A DNA stretch of 64,000 bases. It comes from Bradyrhizobium xenonodulans. GTDB taxonomy: Bacteria > Pseudomonadota > Alphaproteobacteria > Rhizobiales > Xanthobacteraceae. Of this stretch, positions 24,618-34,550 are shown in pieces. The stretch's first letter is position 1. Every line of letters begins with the position of its first letter. Under the pieces are notes generated by a model, which was given only the letters and a program-made list of their open reading frames with translations, searched no databases and was not told the origin of the DNA. A program made the position numbers and the translations under genes. The DNA is taken from NCBI RefSeq assembly GCF_027594865.1, contig NZ_CP089391.1:3502501-3566500 (forward strand). Reading direction: 5' to 3'.

Positions 24618-25262
24618 ATGATGCGATGGTTTCGCGCGTTCCTGCCCAAGGAAGAACGCTTCTTCGACCTGTTCGACCGCCATGCCCAGACCGTGATTCA
24701 GGGCTCGATCGCGCTCCAGGGCATGCTCAACGGGGGCGAGGAGACGCCGGTCTACTGCCAGCGGGTCAACCAGTTCGAGAATGACGCCGACAACATCACC
24801 CGTGAGGTGCTGACGGCGGTGCGACGCACCTTCATCACCCCGTTCGACCGCGGCGACATCAAGAACCTCATCACCTCGATGGACGACGCCATCGACCAAA
24901 TGCAGCAGACGGCCAAGGCCGTGATGCTGTTCGAGGTCCGCAGCTTCGAGCCGCCGATGCGCGAGATCGGCGCGCTCCTGATCGAATGCGCCAACCTGGT
25001 CGGCCGGGCGCTGCCGCTGATGCAGTCGATCGGCCCGAACGTCGCGATGCTGACCGCGATCACGGAGGAGCTGGGCAAGCTGGAGGGCCGGGTCGACGAT
25101 CTCCACGACATCGGGCTGAAGGAACTGTTCCTCAAGCACCGCGACGGCAACGCGATGGATTTCGTCGTCGGGGCGGAGATCTACGACCATCTCGAAAAGG
25201 TGGCCGATCGCTTCGACGACGTCGCGAACGAGATCAACAGCATCGTCATCGAGCAGGTCTAG
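24618..25262 (+). CDS. DUF47 (PhoU-like) phosphate transport accessory protein
   Basis: A 214-residue helical cytoplasmic protein of the DUF47/TIGR00153 group, distantly PhoU-like. The first part carries KEERFFDLFDRHAQ; the middle has DITREVLTAVRRTFITPFDRGDIKNLITSMDDAID, the typical acidic helix pair (written here as short runs TREVLTAVRRTFITPFDRGD and LITSMDDAID). The Pit transporter gene starts ten bases after its stop. DUF47-Pit pairs are conserved in many bacteria, and the protein probably regulates or assists the low-affinity phosphate transporter. Confidence 0.9.
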   Translation: MMRWFRAFLPKEERFFDLFDRHAQTVIQGSIALQGMLNGGEETPVYCQRVNQFENDADNITREVLTAVRRTFITPFDRGDIKNLITSMDDAIDQMQQTAKAVMLFEVRSFEPPMREIGALLIECANLVGRALPLMQSIGPNVAMLTAITEELGKLEGRVDDLHDIGLKELFLKHRDGNAMDFVVGAEIYDHLEKVADRFDDVANEINSIVIEQV

Positions 25263-25272
25263 GGGCGGCGCC

Positions 25273-26280
25273 GTGGATGCTGCGTTGGGTCTTCCCGTCC
25301 TGGTCGGACTGATCGCCGTCGCGCTGCTGTTCGACTTCCTCAACGGCCTGCACGACGCCGCCAATTCGATCGCGACCATCGTCTCGACCCGCGTGCTGCG
25401 GCCGCAATTCGCGGTGCTCTGGGCCGCGTTCTTCAATTTCATCGCCTTCATGGTGTTCGGCCTCCACGTCGCCCAGACCATCGGCACCGGCATCATCGAT
25501 CCCTCGATCGTCGATGCCCAGGTGATCTTCGCGGCCCTTGTCGGCGCGATCGTCTGGAATCTCGTGACCTGGGGCCTCGGCATCCCGTCCTCCTCGTCGC
25601 ATGCGCTGATCGGCGGGCTTGTCGGCGGCGGCATGGCCAAGGCTGGAATCTCGGCGGCGGTGTGGAGCGGATTGTCCAAGGCGGTGCTGGCGATCGTGCT
25701 GTCACCGCTGGTCGGCTTCCTGCTGGCGATGGTGCTGGTCGCAATCGTGTCCTGGGCCTCGGTGCGCTCGACGCCGTTCGCGGTCGACCGCGCCTTTCGC
25801 ATCCTGCAATTCGCCTCCGCCTCGCTCTATTCGCTCGGCCATGGCGGCAATGACGCGCAGAAGACGATGGGCATCATCGCCGTGCTGCTCTACTCGCAGG
25901 GCCATCTCGGCAGCGACTTCTCGGTGCCGTTCTGGGTCGTGCTGTCCTGCCAGGCGGCGATGGCACTGGGCACGCTGATGGGCGGCTGGCGCATCGTCCG
26001 CACCATGGGCCTGCGCATCACCAAATTGACCCCGATGCAGGGCTTTTGCGCCGAGACCGGCGGCGCCGCGACGCTGTTCATGGCGACCTTCCTCGGCGTT
26101 CCCGTCTCGACCACCCACACCATCACCGGTGCCATCGTCGGCGTCGGCGCGGCCCGCCGCGTCTCGGCGGTGCGCTGGAACGTGGCGAGCTCGATCGTCT
26201 ATGCCTGGGTGATCACCATCCCGGCCTCGGCCATCGTCGCAGCGCTGACCTGGTGGGCGGTCCAAATCTTCGTCAGGTAA
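25273..26280 (+). CDS. pit: inorganic phosphate transporter (Pit family)
   Basis: A 335-residue Pit-family symporter with multiple hydrophobic helices. The two family signature segments are seen: [16 protein letters not shown] in the first half and [12 protein letters not shown] near residue 195. [14 protein letters not shown] near the end is also typical. The GTG start is ten bases after the DUF47 stop. It takes up phosphate with a cation (divalent metal phosphate in E. coli). Its last eight bases overlap the convergent Gdx gene. Confidence 0.93.
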   Translation: MDAALGLPVLVGLIAVALLFDFLNGLHDAANSIATIVSTRVLRPQFAVLWAAFFNFIAFMVFGLHVAQTIGTGIIDPSIVDAQVIFAALVGAIVWNLVTWGLGIPSSSSHALIGGLVGGGMAKAGISAAVWSGLSKAVLAIVLSPLVGFLLAMVLVAIVSWASVRSTPFAVDRAFRILQFASASLYSLGHGGNDAQKTMGIIAVLLYSQGHLGSDFSVPFWVVLSCQAAMALGTLMGGWRIVRTMGLRITKLTPMQGFCAETGGAATLFMATFLGVPVSTTHTITGAIVGVGAARRVSAVRWNVASSIVYAWVITIPASAIVAALTWWAVQIFVR

Positions 26281-26587
26281 CGAATTTCAGTCCGGCAATA
26301 CCGGCGACGATCAGGCCGATGCTGGCAAGGCGGAACGCTGTGGCCGGCTCGCCGAACAGGATGATGCCGAGTGTCGCAGTGCCGACCGCGCCGATCCCGG
26401 TCCAGACCGCATAGGCGGTTCCGACGGGCAGTGATTTGAGAGCTATCCCGAGCAGGATGACGCTGCCGGCCATGGCCGCGAGCGTGATGACGGACGGAAC
26501 AAGCCTGGTAAAACCCTCTGTGTATTTCAGGCCGATCGCCCAGGTGATCTCGAGAAGACCGGCGACGAACAGGATGCTCCAGGCCAT
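26273..26587 (-). CDS. gdx: SMR-family guanidinium exporter (Gdx/SugE)
   Basis: A 104-residue four-helix SMR transporter of the Gdx/SugE clade. The key Glu13 ([16 protein letters not shown]) and the SugE-type G-x-K-x-T segment identify the guanidinium exporter subgroup and not EmrE. Helix 3 starts [18 protein letters not shown] at 26587 is chosen because it matches the family start and lies six bases after the GGAGG site. The 5' leader contains two ACGA-loop hairpins of a guanidine-II riboswitch and a sequence able to mask the ribosome binding site, supporting guanidine control. Its end overlaps the convergent pit gene. Confidence 0.93.
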   Translation of the reverse strand: MAWSILFVAGLLEITWAIGLKYTEGFTRLVPSVITLAAMAGSVILLGIALKSLPVGTAYAVWTGIGAVGTATLGIILFGEPATAFRLASIGLIVAGIAGLKFVT

Positions 26588-26660
26588 GACGACCCTCCGT
26601 TCAAGGCAGGGTCGTCCCCGCGGGCAAGGATGCGTGAAAAAGGAGGGTCGTCCCTCCCGA
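26588..26660 (-). ncRNA. guanidine-II (mini-ykkC) riboswitch
   Basis: On the minus-strand RNA two hairpins with ACGA loops precede the gdx start. P1, at 26642-26657, has stem GGAGGG/CCCTCC. P2, at 26606-26621, has stem GCGGGG/CCCTGC with one G-U pair. Two tandem ACGR-loop hairpins just before an SMR gene are the definition of guanidine-II, in which the loops dock when guanidinium is bound. The sequence GACGACCCT in P2 is exactly complementary to AGGGTCGTC, which covers the ribosome binding site, and the P1 side extends that to eleven bases. So without ligand the site would be masked, and ligand binding would free it. Confidence 0.88.
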
Positions 26661-26745
26661 AGGCCGATATGGGGCTGGCCGAAGGGCTCCGCAATCACCA
26701 GATCAGGCTTGATCCGGCCGATTTTCCCTGCCAAACGCTGCCGCC

Positions 26746-28368
26746 ATGTCCGACATCGCCACCACCACGGCCGAATCGCCGGCCCGTTCCCCGCTTGCCG
26801 CTGAAGTGTCGCGGCGGCGCACCTTTGCGATCATCTCGCACCCGGACGCCGGCAAGACCACGCTGACCGAGAAGCTGCTGCTGTTCGGCGGCGCCATCAA
26901 TCTGGCCGGCCAGGTCAAGGCCAAGGGCGAGCGGCGCAACACGCGTTCGGACTGGATGAAGATCGAGCGCGAGCGCGGCATCTCGGTCGTGACCTCGGTC
27001 ATGACCTTCGAGTTCGAAGGCCTCGTGTTCAACCTTCTGGACACGCCGGGCCATGAGGACTTTTCGGAAGACACCTATCGCACGCTGACGGCGGTGGACT
27101 CCGCGGTCATGGTGATCGACGCCGCGAAGGGCATCGAGGCGCGCACGCGAAAACTGTTTGAGGTGTGCCGTCTTCGGGACATCCCGATCATCACCTTCAT
27201 CAACAAGATGGACCGCGAGAGCCGCGACGTTTTCGAATTGCTCGACGAGATCGAGAAGACGCTGGCGCTCGACACCACGCCGATGACCTGGCCGGTCGGT
27301 CGCGGCCGCGACTTCCTCGGCACCTATGATGTCATCAACGGCGGCGTGCGCCTGCTCGAAGGCGGCGGCGCCAAGACCGGCGCGGCGCAGCAGATCGAGA
27401 TCGCCGAGCTCGCCAAGCTCAACGCCAATCTCGACGCCTCCGCGGTGAAGGACGAACTCGAACTCGTCACCGAGGCGTCAAAACCGTTCGAGCTGGAAGC
27501 ATTTCGCGAGGGCCATCTGACGCCGGTCTATTTTGGCAGCGCGCTACGCAATTTCGGCGTCGGCGACCTGCTCGAAGGTCTTGGCAAGTTCGCGCCCGAG
27601 CCGCGCGCGCAGGAGAGCGACCAGCGCAAGATTGAAGCCACCGATCCGCGCATGAGCGCCTTCGTGTTCAAGATCCAGGCCAACATGGATCCGAACCACC
27701 GCGACCGCATCGCGTTTGCGCGCCTCTGCTCCGGCAAGCTCAGCCGCGGCATGAAGGCCAAGCTGGTGCGCACCGGCAAGAGTATGCCGCTGTCGAGCCC
27801 GCAATTCTTCTTCGCACAGGACCGCTCGGTCGCGGATGAGGCCTTTGCCGGCGACGTCGTCGGCATTCCCAATCACGGCACCTTGCGCATCGGCGACACC
27901 CTGACCGAGGGCGAGGATTTCACCTTTGTCGGCGTGCCGAGCTTCGCGCCGGAAATCGTCCGCCGCGTCCGTCTCACCGACGCGATGAAGGCCAAGAAGC
28001 TGAAAGAAGCGCTTCAGCAGATGTCGGAAGAGGGCGTCGTGCAGGTGTTCCGCCCGCGCGACGGTGCGCCGGCACTGGTCGGCGTGGTCGGCGCGCTCCA
28101 ACTCGACGTGCTGAAGGCGCGCCTTGACGCCGAATATTCACTGCCGGTCGAATTCGAGGTCAGCGAATTCCAGCTCGCGCGCTGGGTTTCGTCCGAAGAT
28201 CGCAAGAAGCTCGATACCTTCATCGCCGCGAACACGTCGAGCATTGCCGACGACGTCGACGGCGATCCCGTCTATCTCGCCAGGAACGAGTTCTATCTCG
28301 GCTACGCCAGGGAACGCGCCGAGGGGATCGAGTTCACCAACGTCAAGGACGTCAAGAAGAAGGGGTAG
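26746..28368 (+). CDS. prfC: peptide chain release factor 3 (RF3)
   Basis: A 540-residue translational GTPase that recycles RF1 and RF2 from the ribosome after termination. G-domain motifs are in order: P-loop [13 protein letters not shown] near residue 27, switch I around [20 protein letters not shown], and NKMDRES. The C-terminal domains contain VQVFRPRDG. Length agrees with E. coli RF3 (529). It starts divergently from gdx, with about 160 bases shared, including the riboswitch RNA promoter region. Confidence 0.96.
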   Translation: MSDIATTTAESPARSPLAAEVSRRRTFAIISHPDAGKTTLTEKLLLFGGAINLAGQVKAKGERRNTRSDWMKIERERGISVVTSVMTFEFEGLVFNLLDTPGHEDFSEDTYRTLTAVDSAVMVIDAAKGIEARTRKLFEVCRLRDIPIITFINKMDRESRDVFELLDEIEKTLALDTTPMTWPVGRGRDFLGTYDVINGGVRLLEGGGAKTGAAQQIEIAELAKLNANLDASAVKDELELVTEASKPFELEAFREGHLTPVYFGSALRNFGVGDLLEGLGKFAPEPRAQESDQRKIEATDPRMSAFVFKIQANMDPNHRDRIAFARLCSGKLSRGMKAKLVRTGKSMPLSSPQFFFAQDRSVADEAFAGDVVGIPNHGTLRIGDTLTEGEDFTFVGVPSFAPEIVRRVRLTDAMKAKKLKEALQQMSEEGVVQVFRPRDGAPALVGVVGALQLDVLKARLDAEYSLPVEFEVSEFQLARWVSSEDRKKLDTFIAANTSSIADDVDGDPVYLARNEFYLGYARERAEGIEFTNVKDVKKKG

Positions 28369-28420
28369 GGCAGGCTCGCTGCTCGCCACGCTCTCGGCTC
28401 TGGAGCCACCCTGCGTTGTC

Positions 28421-28528
28421 ATGCCCCGCGAAGGCGGGGCATCAAGTACGCCGCAGCCCCTCATCACAACTGTCACGGAGCACTGGGTCGCCCGGTCCTA
28501 GTGCGCGATTGCGCACTGGCCGGGCGAC
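28421..28528. repeat. composite palindromic repeat (ATGCCCCGC and GTCGCCCGG hairpins)
   Basis: Two hairpins follow prfC. ATGCCCCGC/GCGGGGCAT at 28421-28442 is a perfect 9-base stem. GTCGCCCGG at 28487-28495 pairs with CCGGGCGAC at 28520-28528, enclosing GTGCGC/GCGCAC. The sequence between them (CAAGTACGCCGCAGC) is part of the same dispersed intergenic element seen across Bradyrhizobium. It may also end the prfC transcript, as no U-run is present. Confidence 0.75.
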
Positions 28529-28627
28529 GACACCGGGGTTAAACGCGAGCATGTGAACAGCCGCGGGCTTGACGCGCGCTTTGATGATGCCACGTTTTGA
28601 TCACTTGGCATCTTGAGCGCAAAAAGC

Positions 28628-29206
28628 ATGTGGCGCGGCATTCTCGTTCTCATCCTGCTGGCGATCTCGACCATCGCCGCCGATGCGCAGCGCCGGCAGA
28701 TCAATCCGATCCCTTTTTCGCACGAGCCGTGCAGCGTGCTCGACGGCCGTCCCTGCACGCCGTCCTATTGCAGCCCGCTCGAGCCCGGCCCCTGCATTCC
28801 CGAAATGGATTATCCCTACGGGCAGAATCTCCAGCTCACGATCCAGAGCGTCCCGCCCGAGGCCGACCGCGCCAAATATCAAAAGCCCGATCATGACCTC
28901 GACACGATCGGCGACCTCTTCGCCGAGCTGCGCACCTGCTGGTCGCCGCCTTCGGACAATGCGCGGGCGGGCATGCAGATGGCGGTGCGCTTCAGCTTCA
29001 ACAAGGCGGGCGGTTTGATCGGTCCACCGCGGCTGACCTTTGCGACGGCGGGCGTCCCCGCGGATACTCGGACCACCTATCTCAACGCGATCAATTCATC
29101 GCTGAAGGCGTGCCTGCCGCTGAAATTCACCAGCGGTCTCGGCGGCGCGCTGGCCGGGCGGCCGATCGCGATCCGCTATGTCGATAATCGCGAGTTCGCG
29201 AAGTAG
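28628..29206 (+). CDS. exported hypothetical protein, TonB/TolA C-terminus-like
   Basis: A 192-residue protein with an N-terminal signal peptide (residues 1-20, ISTIAADAQ end). The mature part has five or more cysteines (EPCSVL, RPCTP, YCSPL, GPCIP, RTCWSPP) that could form disulfides. The C-terminal half (VRFSFNKAGGLIGPPRLTFA and LKACLPLKFT) resembles the periplasmic TonB/TolA C-terminal fold. ATG at 28628 is used; TTG at 28613 would add five residues. It stands alone between two repeat elements. No function is claimed. Confidence 0.75.
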   Translation: MWRGILVLILLAISTIAADAQRRQINPIPFSHEPCSVLDGRPCTPSYCSPLEPGPCIPEMDYPYGQNLQLTIQSVPPEADRAKYQKPDHDLDTIGDLFAELRTCWSPPSDNARAGMQMAVRFSFNKAGGLIGPPRLTFATAGVPADTRTTYLNAINSSLKACLPLKFTSGLGGALAGRPIAIRYVDNREFAK

Positions 29207-29216
29207 CACAGCTCTA

Positions 29217-29335
29217 TCCCCTCATCCTGAGGAGCGCGCTTGCGCGCGTCTCGAAGGATGAAGGCCACGCTGTTGCGGCAGCCGGGCCTTCATGGTTCGA
29301 GACGGCGCTGACGCGCCTCCTCACCATGAGGGGAA
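29217..29335. repeat. CCTCATCCTGAGG-type palindromic repeat
   Basis: A long imperfect palindrome: it begins CCCTCATCCTGAGGAGCGCG and ends CTCCTCACCATGAGGGGA. Internal pairs GTCTCGAAGGATGAAGGCC and GGCCTTCATGGTTCGAGAC match as reverse complements with few changes. It is a dispersed intergenic element type known from Bradyrhizobium. Only one copy is in this window. Confidence 0.75.
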
Positions 29336-29400
29336 GAGTTGCGACCAGCAGCCAATCGATGATACGCCATTGGCGGGGGCTGCTTTGCGGGGAGGATGTC

Positions 29401-29985
29401 GTGGGTCTGCTGGTCATGATCCTGGGGCTGGTGCTGTTTTTCGCGGCCCACGTTTTCACGACGAAACGCGATGCGCGCGCGCAGGCGATCGCGAAGCTGG
29501 GCGAGGGGACCTACAAGATCCTCTATTCGGTGGCCTCGCTTGCGGGGCTGGCGCTGATCATCTGGGGCTTTGCCCATTATCGAGCGACCGGCTGGATCGA
29601 CGTCTGGTATCCGCCGAAGGCGCTGAAGCACATCACGCTCGCGCTGATGCTGCCGGCCGTCATTCTCGTGGTCGCCTCTTATTTGCGCGGTCGCATCTAT
29701 GCGACGCTGAAGCATCCGATGCTGGCCGGCATCAAGCTGTGGGCGGCCGCGCATCTGCTCGCCAATGGCGATCTCGGCTCCATCATCCTGTTCGGCTCCT
29801 TCCTGGGCTGGGCGGTCTATGACCGCATTTCGCTGAAGCATCGTACTGACGCCGGCGGCCCGCCGATACCGGTGGGCGGCGTCACCAACGATCTGATCGC
29901 GGTCGCGGTCGGAATCGTCGCCTATCTGGCGCTGGCGTTCGCGTTCCATCCCGTCGTGATCGGTGTTCCCGTGATGGGCGTCTAG
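29401..29985 (+). CDS. NnrU-family membrane protein
   Basis: A 194-residue integral membrane protein of the NnrU family with five to six hydrophobic segments. The opening helix LLVMILGLVLFFAAHVF, the segment GEGTYKILYSVASLAG and later PMLAGIKLWAAAHLLANGDL are family-typical. NnrU is associated with nitric oxide and denitrification genes in some bacteria, but no such genes are nearby here. GTG at 29401 follows GGGGAGG by five bases and is preferred to more upstream in-frame codons that lie in the repeat. Its stop overlaps a palindromic repeat. Confidence 0.82.
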   Translation: MGLLVMILGLVLFFAAHVFTTKRDARAQAIAKLGEGTYKILYSVASLAGLALIIWGFAHYRATGWIDVWYPPKALKHITLALMLPAVILVVASYLRGRIYATLKHPMLAGIKLWAAAHLLANGDLGSIILFGSFLGWAVYDRISLKHRTDAGGPPIPVGGVTNDLIAVAVGIVAYLALAFAFHPVVIGVPVMGV

Positions 29986-30033
29986 CGCATGATCCGGAAA
30001 AGTGTGCGGCGGTTTTCCGACAAGATCATGCGC
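29985..30033. repeat. GCGCATGATC palindromic repeat
   Basis: GCGCATGATC at 29985-29994 and GATCATGCGC at 30024-30033 are exact reverse complements. Inside, CGGAAAA pairs with TTTTCCG. This is a very common rhizobial intergenic hairpin. It begins on the last base of the NnrU gene and may act as its transcript end. Confidence 0.85.
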
Positions 30034-30119
30034 CAAACATAAAGGCAGCCGATCAGCGCAAGACCGTTCCGCGCAGCCGTGCACGGAACGTGACGAAGCA
30101 ACAAGCTCAGGGCATTCCG

Positions 30120-31711
30120 ATGGACTGGTCGCAATCTCAGATCCCGCAGATGCGGTTCGAGGCGCGCTTTGGCGATCGGGTGGTGCCGGCCTTCTGCGAC
30201 CGGCCGGCAAGCCTGTGGGCGATGATCGCGGACGCGCGCGCCCGCAATCCCGACGGCGAGGCGTTGGTCGCAAGTGAGGTCCGCCTGAGCTGGCGCCAGG
30301 CCGCGGAGCAATCCGCGCGGATCGCTGCAGGCTTTTGCAAGCTCGGCCTGCAGCGCGGCGACCGCGTCGCGATCCTGCTCGGCAACCGCATCGAATTTCC
30401 GCTGCTGCTGTTTGCCGCCGCGCATGAGGGGCTGATCACGGTGCTGCTCGGCACACGCCAGCAGAAGCCGGAGATCGCCTATGTGCTGGCCGATTGCGGC
30501 GCCAAAGTTCTGATCCACGAGGCCGCGCTCGCCGAGCGGCTGCCCGATACGAGCGATGTGCCGGATGTGATCCACCGCATCGCCGTCGACCACGATCCCG
30601 CACTGTCACGCTTCGCCGCGCTCGCGGACAACGCGCCGGCCCCCGCGCCGGTCGAGGTCGGTGAGGAGGATACCGCGATGATCCTCTACACCTCGGGTAC
30701 GACGGGCAAGCCGAAGGGCGCGATGCTCGCCCATTGCAACATCGTCCACTCCTCGATGGTGTTCGTGTCCTGCCTGCAATTGACGCAAGCGGACCGATCC
30801 ATCGCGGCGGTGCCGCTCGGCCATGTCACCGGCGTCGTCGCCAACATCACGACCATGATCCGCTGCGGTGGTGCGCTGATCATCATGCCGGAGTTCAAGG
30901 CGGCCGATTATCTCAAGCTCGCCGCGCGCGAGCGCGTCACCTACACCGTGATGGTGCCGGCGATGTACAATCTCTGCCTGCTGCAGTCCGATTTCGACAG
31001 CTATGACCTCGAGAGCTGGCGCATCGGCGGCTTCGGCGGCGCGCCGATGCCGGTCGCGACGATTGAGAAGCTCAAGGCGACGATTCCCGGCCTCAAGCTG
31101 ATGAACTGCTACGGCGCGACCGAGACGACGTCGCCCTCGACGATCATGCCGGGCGAGCTGACGGAGAGCCATATCGACAGCGTCGGCCTGCCGTGTCCCG
31201 GCGCGCGCATCATCGCGATGGGAGCGGATGGCCCGAGCTGCCGCATGGCGAGATCGGCGAGCTCTGGATCCAGAGCGCCTCCGTCATCAAGGGCTACTGG
31301 AACAACCCGAAGGCCACGGCCGAGAGCTTCACCAGCGGATTCTGGCACTCCGGCGATCTTGGCTCGGTCGATGCGGAGGGCTTCGTCCGCGTGTTCGACC
31401 GCCAGAAGGACATGATCAATCGCGGCGGCCTGAAGATCTATTCCGCCGAGGTCGAATCCGTCTTGGCCGGCCATCCCGACGTGGTCGAAAGCGCGATCAT
31501 CGCCAGGGCGTGCCCGGTACTGGGTGAGCGGGTCCACGCCGTGGTGGTGACGCGCGCCCCGGTGGCGAGCGAGGCCTTGCGGGCCTGGTGCGCCGAGCGC
31601 CTGTCCGACTACAAGGTGCCTGAAACCATGGCGATCACGCCCGTGCCGCTGCCGCGCAATGCCAATGGCAAGGTGCTGAAGCGGCAGTTGCGGGAGCTTC
31701 TGGGAACCTGA
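30120..31711 (+). pseudogene. frameshifted acyl-CoA ligase (AMP-binding, long/medium-chain type)
   Basis: An ANL-superfamily acid-CoA ligase broken by a frameshift near 31228-31233. The first frame carries the N-domain with LYTSGTTGKPKGAML, which is the AMP-binding P-loop, and LMNCYGATETTSP. After MGADG the sense passes to another frame, which continues PELPHGEIGELWIQSAS, GFWHSGDLGSVDAEGFV, DRQKDMINRGGLKIYS and ends with PRNANGKVLKRQL, the catalytic lysine segment. One missing base in the GGCCCGAG run restores the frame. Either a real disablement or a sequencing error; both halves are otherwise well conserved. Without the C-domain the first product would be inactive. Confidence 0.85.
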
Positions 31712-31879
31712 GCCGGGCAGGCGGCTCTCCGGGCTCTCCCGGGTGGTTAACGCCTTGATCGGGCTCGCTTTGCCTTGCCACCGCCATATCGTTAGGGTAC
31801 CTCGCCGCCACGTGGGGGACGGGATTCCTGACGCGACTGCTTTGGCGCGCGCACCCGGACGGGCATGGGATTAGCATAA

Positions 31880-32533
31880 GTGTCTGAATTATTTGACGAA
31901 GTCGACGAGGAAGTACGTCGCGAACAGCTCAAGAAGCTGTGGGACAAGTATTCGATTGTCTTCATCGCCCTGATGGTGCTGGTCGTGGCCGCGGTGGGCG
32001 GCTGGCGCGGCTATCAGTATCTGGAGGGCAAGAAGGCCGCCGAGGCCGGCGCCGCCTTCGAGAAGGCCGCCGAGCTGTCCGACCAGGACAAGCACGCCGA
32101 GGCCGAGGCCGCTTTCGCCGAGCTCGCCGCCAAGGCTCCCTCGGGCTATCGCACCCTGGCGCGGCTGCGTGCTGCGGCCGAGGCCGGGGCCCGCGATCCC
32201 AAGGCGGCCGCCAAGATGTTTGACGACATCTCCGCCGATCGCAGCATCGGCGGCGAGTGGCAGGATCTGGCGAAGATCCGCGCCGCCGGCTTGTTGGTCG
32301 ACAGCGCGTCCTATGCCGACATGCAGCAGCGGCTGGAGCCTTCCGCCGCGCCCAAATCGACGTTCCGCCACAGCGCCCGCGAGATGCTGGCGCTGTCGGC
32401 CTGGCGCAACAACGACATGACCGCAGCCCGCAAATGGCTCGACGCGATCGCCGAGGATGGCGAAACGCCGCCGGGCCTGCGCTCGCGCGCGGAGGCGCTC
32501 CAGGCCCTGCTGCCGCCCGTCGCCAAAAGCTGA
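31880..32533 (+). CDS. YfgM-like tetratricopeptide membrane protein
   Basis: A 217-residue protein anchored by one N-terminal helix (residues 24-46, YSIVFIALMVLVVAAVGGWRGY) with a short cytoplasmic tail (VDEEVRREQLKKLW). The periplasmic part is Ala/Lys-rich helical and TPR-like. In E. coli YfgM is a periplasmic chaperone linked to SecYEG, and its gene lies just upstream of bamB-der. Here it is also upstream of the der gene, which supports a YfgM-type role. Start GTG/ATG choice is not critical; no ribosome binding site is strong. Confidence 0.8.
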   Translation: MSELFDEVDEEVRREQLKKLWDKYSIVFIALMVLVVAAVGGWRGYQYLEGKKAAEAGAAFEKAAELSDQDKHAEAEAAFAELAAKAPSGYRTLARLRAAAEAGARDPKAAAKMFDDISADRSIGGEWQDLAKIRAAGLLVDSASYADMQQRLEPSAAPKSTFRHSAREMLALSAWRNNDMTAARKWLDAIAEDGETPPGLRSRAEALQALLPPVAKS

Positions 32534-32565
32534 CCGACGGCCCTCTGACGTAAACGAGACACAAG

Positions 32566-33111
32566 ATGCGCCGCACGCCACGCTTGATCGCAGCCGCCGT
32601 CCTGATCGCCTTCACGGGCGTCCTGGGTGGCTGCTCCAGCTTCGATCCAACGGACATGCTCGACTTCCTCGACACGAAGAAGAAGCTGCCGGGCGACCGC
32701 AAGCCGGTCTTCCCGGAAGGTGTGCCGGGCCTCGAGCAGGGCGTGCCGAAGGACCTGTATAAGGGCGCGCAGCAGCAGCCCGATCCGAATGCGCCTGCCG
32801 TTGCGGCTTTGCCCGCGGAGCCACCGCCCGAGGCCAAGCCGGCCAAGGGTGCCAAGGGGAAGAAGACCAGACAGCCCGCTGCCGCAGCCGCGCCGGCCGA
32901 TGCGCCTGCCGGCGAGGTCGATGGCGAGGCCCAGCCGGAGGCCGCGCCGCCCACGGCTGCTCCGCCGCCCAAGCAGAAGATCGTGCGCCGGCGCACCACG
33001 GCGCCACCGCCGGACCAGCCCGCCCAGCAGGCCCAACCGACCCAAACCACGCAGCAGCAGTCGCAGAGCGCTTTCCCGGCACCGTTGCCGAGCGGCGGTT
33101 TCTCGCGCTGA
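32566..33111 (+). CDS. proline/alanine-rich lipoprotein
   Basis: A 181-residue lipoprotein. The lipobox LGGCSS makes Cys23 the lipidated residue. After a short conserved LPGDRKPVFPEGVPGLEQGV segment the rest is low-complexity Pro/Ala/Lys/Gln with a KQKIVRRRTTA basic patch. Its position between the YfgM-like gene and der is where bamB, an eight-bladed lipoprotein of the BAM complex, is found in many bacteria, but no beta-propeller is present. It may be an unrelated gene or a stripped relative. It is probably envelope-associated. Confidence 0.75.
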   Translation: MRRTPRLIAAAVLIAFTGVLGGCSSFDPTDMLDFLDTKKKLPGDRKPVFPEGVPGLEQGVPKDLYKGAQQQPDPNAPAVAALPAEPPPEAKPAKGAKGKKTRQPAAAAAPADAPAGEVDGEAQPEAAPPTAAPPPKQKIVRRRTTAPPPDQPAQQAQPTQTTQQQSQSAFPAPLPSGGFSR

Positions 33112-33161
33112 TATTTTCCATTGCATTGACAGGCGCAGCTCTCGCAGCGCACGAATGACCG

Positions 33162-34550
33162 ATGTCCTTCACGATCGCCATCATCGGCCGGCCCAATGTC
33201 GGCAAATCGACGCTGTTCAACCGCCTGGTTGGGCAGAAGCTCGCGCTCGTCGATGATTTGCCGGGCGTCACCCGCGACCGCCGCGAGGGCGAGGCCAGGC
33301 TCGGCGATCTAGAATTCACCATTATCGACACCGCCGGCCTCGACGAAGGCGCCAAGGGCTCGCTGACCGCGCGCATGCAGGAGCAGACGGAGGCCGCGAT
33401 CGCGCAGGCTGACGCGCTGTTCTTCGTCATTGACGCCCGCATCGGCCTCACGCCGAACGACCGCGCCTTCGCCGATTTCGCCCGCAAGGCCAACAAGCCG
33501 GTGCTGCTGGTCGCCAACAAGAGCGAGGGCAAGCACGGCGATGCCGGCGCGATGGAGGCCTTTGCGCTCGGCCTCGGCGATCCCATCCAGATCTCGGCCG
33601 AGCACGGCGAGGGCATGGGCGAGCTCTATGACGCGCTCCGCGAACTGATGCCGGAGCCCGTCGAGGAAGACCAGGACGAAGACGAGGACGGCGCGCCGCT
33701 CACCGAGGAAGAGGCCGCGACGCGCCCGATCCGGGTCGCCATCGTCGGCCGGCCCAATGCCGGCAAGTCGACGCTGATCAACCATCTGCTCGGCGAGGAG
33801 CGGCTGCTGACCAGCCCCGAAGCCGGCACCACGCGCGATTCCATCGCGGTCGAGATCAACTGGAAGGGCCGCGATTTTCGCGTGTTCGATACCGCGGGCC
33901 TGCGCCGGCGCTCGCGTATCGAGGAGAAGCTGGAAAAGCTCTCGGTCGCCGACGCGCTGCGCGCGGTGCGTTTTGCCGAAGTCGTCGTGCTGATGATGGA
34001 CACGCAGAACCGCTTCGAGGAGCAGGATTTGCGCATCGCCGATCTGATCGAGCGCGAGGGCCGCGCGGTCGTGCTCGCCGTCAACAAATGGGATCTGATG
34101 GAGACCAAGGGCGGCGGCGCCATCTCGACTCTTCGCCGCGACGCCGACCATTGGCTGCCGCAGGTCAAAGGCGTGCCGATCGTCGCGGTATCGGGCCTGA
34201 TGGGCGAGGGCATCGATCGCCTGATGCAGGCGATCCAGGACGCCTACGCGGTCTGGAACAGGCGCGTGCCGACCTCCGCGCTCAATCGCTGGTTCGAGCA
34301 GGCGGTGCAGGCCAATCCGCCGCCCGCGGTGTCCGGCCGCCGGCTGAAGCTGAACTACATCACGCAGAACAAGGCGCGTCCGCCGAGCTTCGTGCTGTTC
34401 TGCTCGCGTGCGGACGCGGTACCGCAGTCCTATTTGCGCTATTTGACCAATTCCATGCGTGAGAGTTTCGAGCTGCCGGGCACGCCGGTGCGCATCACCC
34501 TGCGCGAGAAGGCCAACCCGTTCGCCCACAAGCGCAAGCGGCCGTCGTGA
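33162..34550 (+). CDS. der: ribosome biogenesis GTPase Der (EngA)
   Basis: A 462-residue protein with two tandem GTPase domains and a C-terminal KH-like domain. Domain 1 has [23 protein letters not shown] and NKSEG. Domain 2 starts near residue 190 with [12 protein letters not shown], then [11 protein letters not shown] and NKWDLM. The KH-like domain carries [12 protein letters not shown]. The acidic linker [19 protein letters not shown] joins the G domains. It assists large-subunit assembly. The MFS gene starts inside its stop codon. Confidence 0.96.
   Translation: MSFTIAIIGRPNVGKSTLFNRLVGQKLALVDDLPGVTRDRREGEARLGDLEFTIIDTAGLDEGAKGSLTARMQEQTEAAIAQADALFFVIDARIGLTPNDRAFADFARKANKPVLLVANKSEGKHGDAGAMEAFALGLGDPIQISAEHGEGMGELYDALRELMPEPVEEDQDEDEDGAPLTEEEAATRPIRVAIVGRPNAGKSTLINHLLGEERLLTSPEAGTTRDSIAVEINWKGRDFRVFDTAGLRRRSRIEEKLEKLSVADALRAVRFAEVVVLMMDTQNRFEEQDLRIADLIEREGRAVVLAVNKWDLMETKGGGAISTLRRDADHWLPQVKGVPIVAVSGLMGEGIDRLMQAIQDAYAVWNRRVPTSALNRWFEQAVQANPPPAVSGRRLKLNYITQNKARPPSFVLFCSRADAVPQSYLRYLTNSMRESFELPGTPVRITLREKANPFAHKRKRPS

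Noticed and set aside
30120..31711. Programmed frameshift in the acyl-CoA ligase
   Set aside because: No slippery heptamer and no downstream stimulatory structure were seen near 31230; a simple missing base explains the break.
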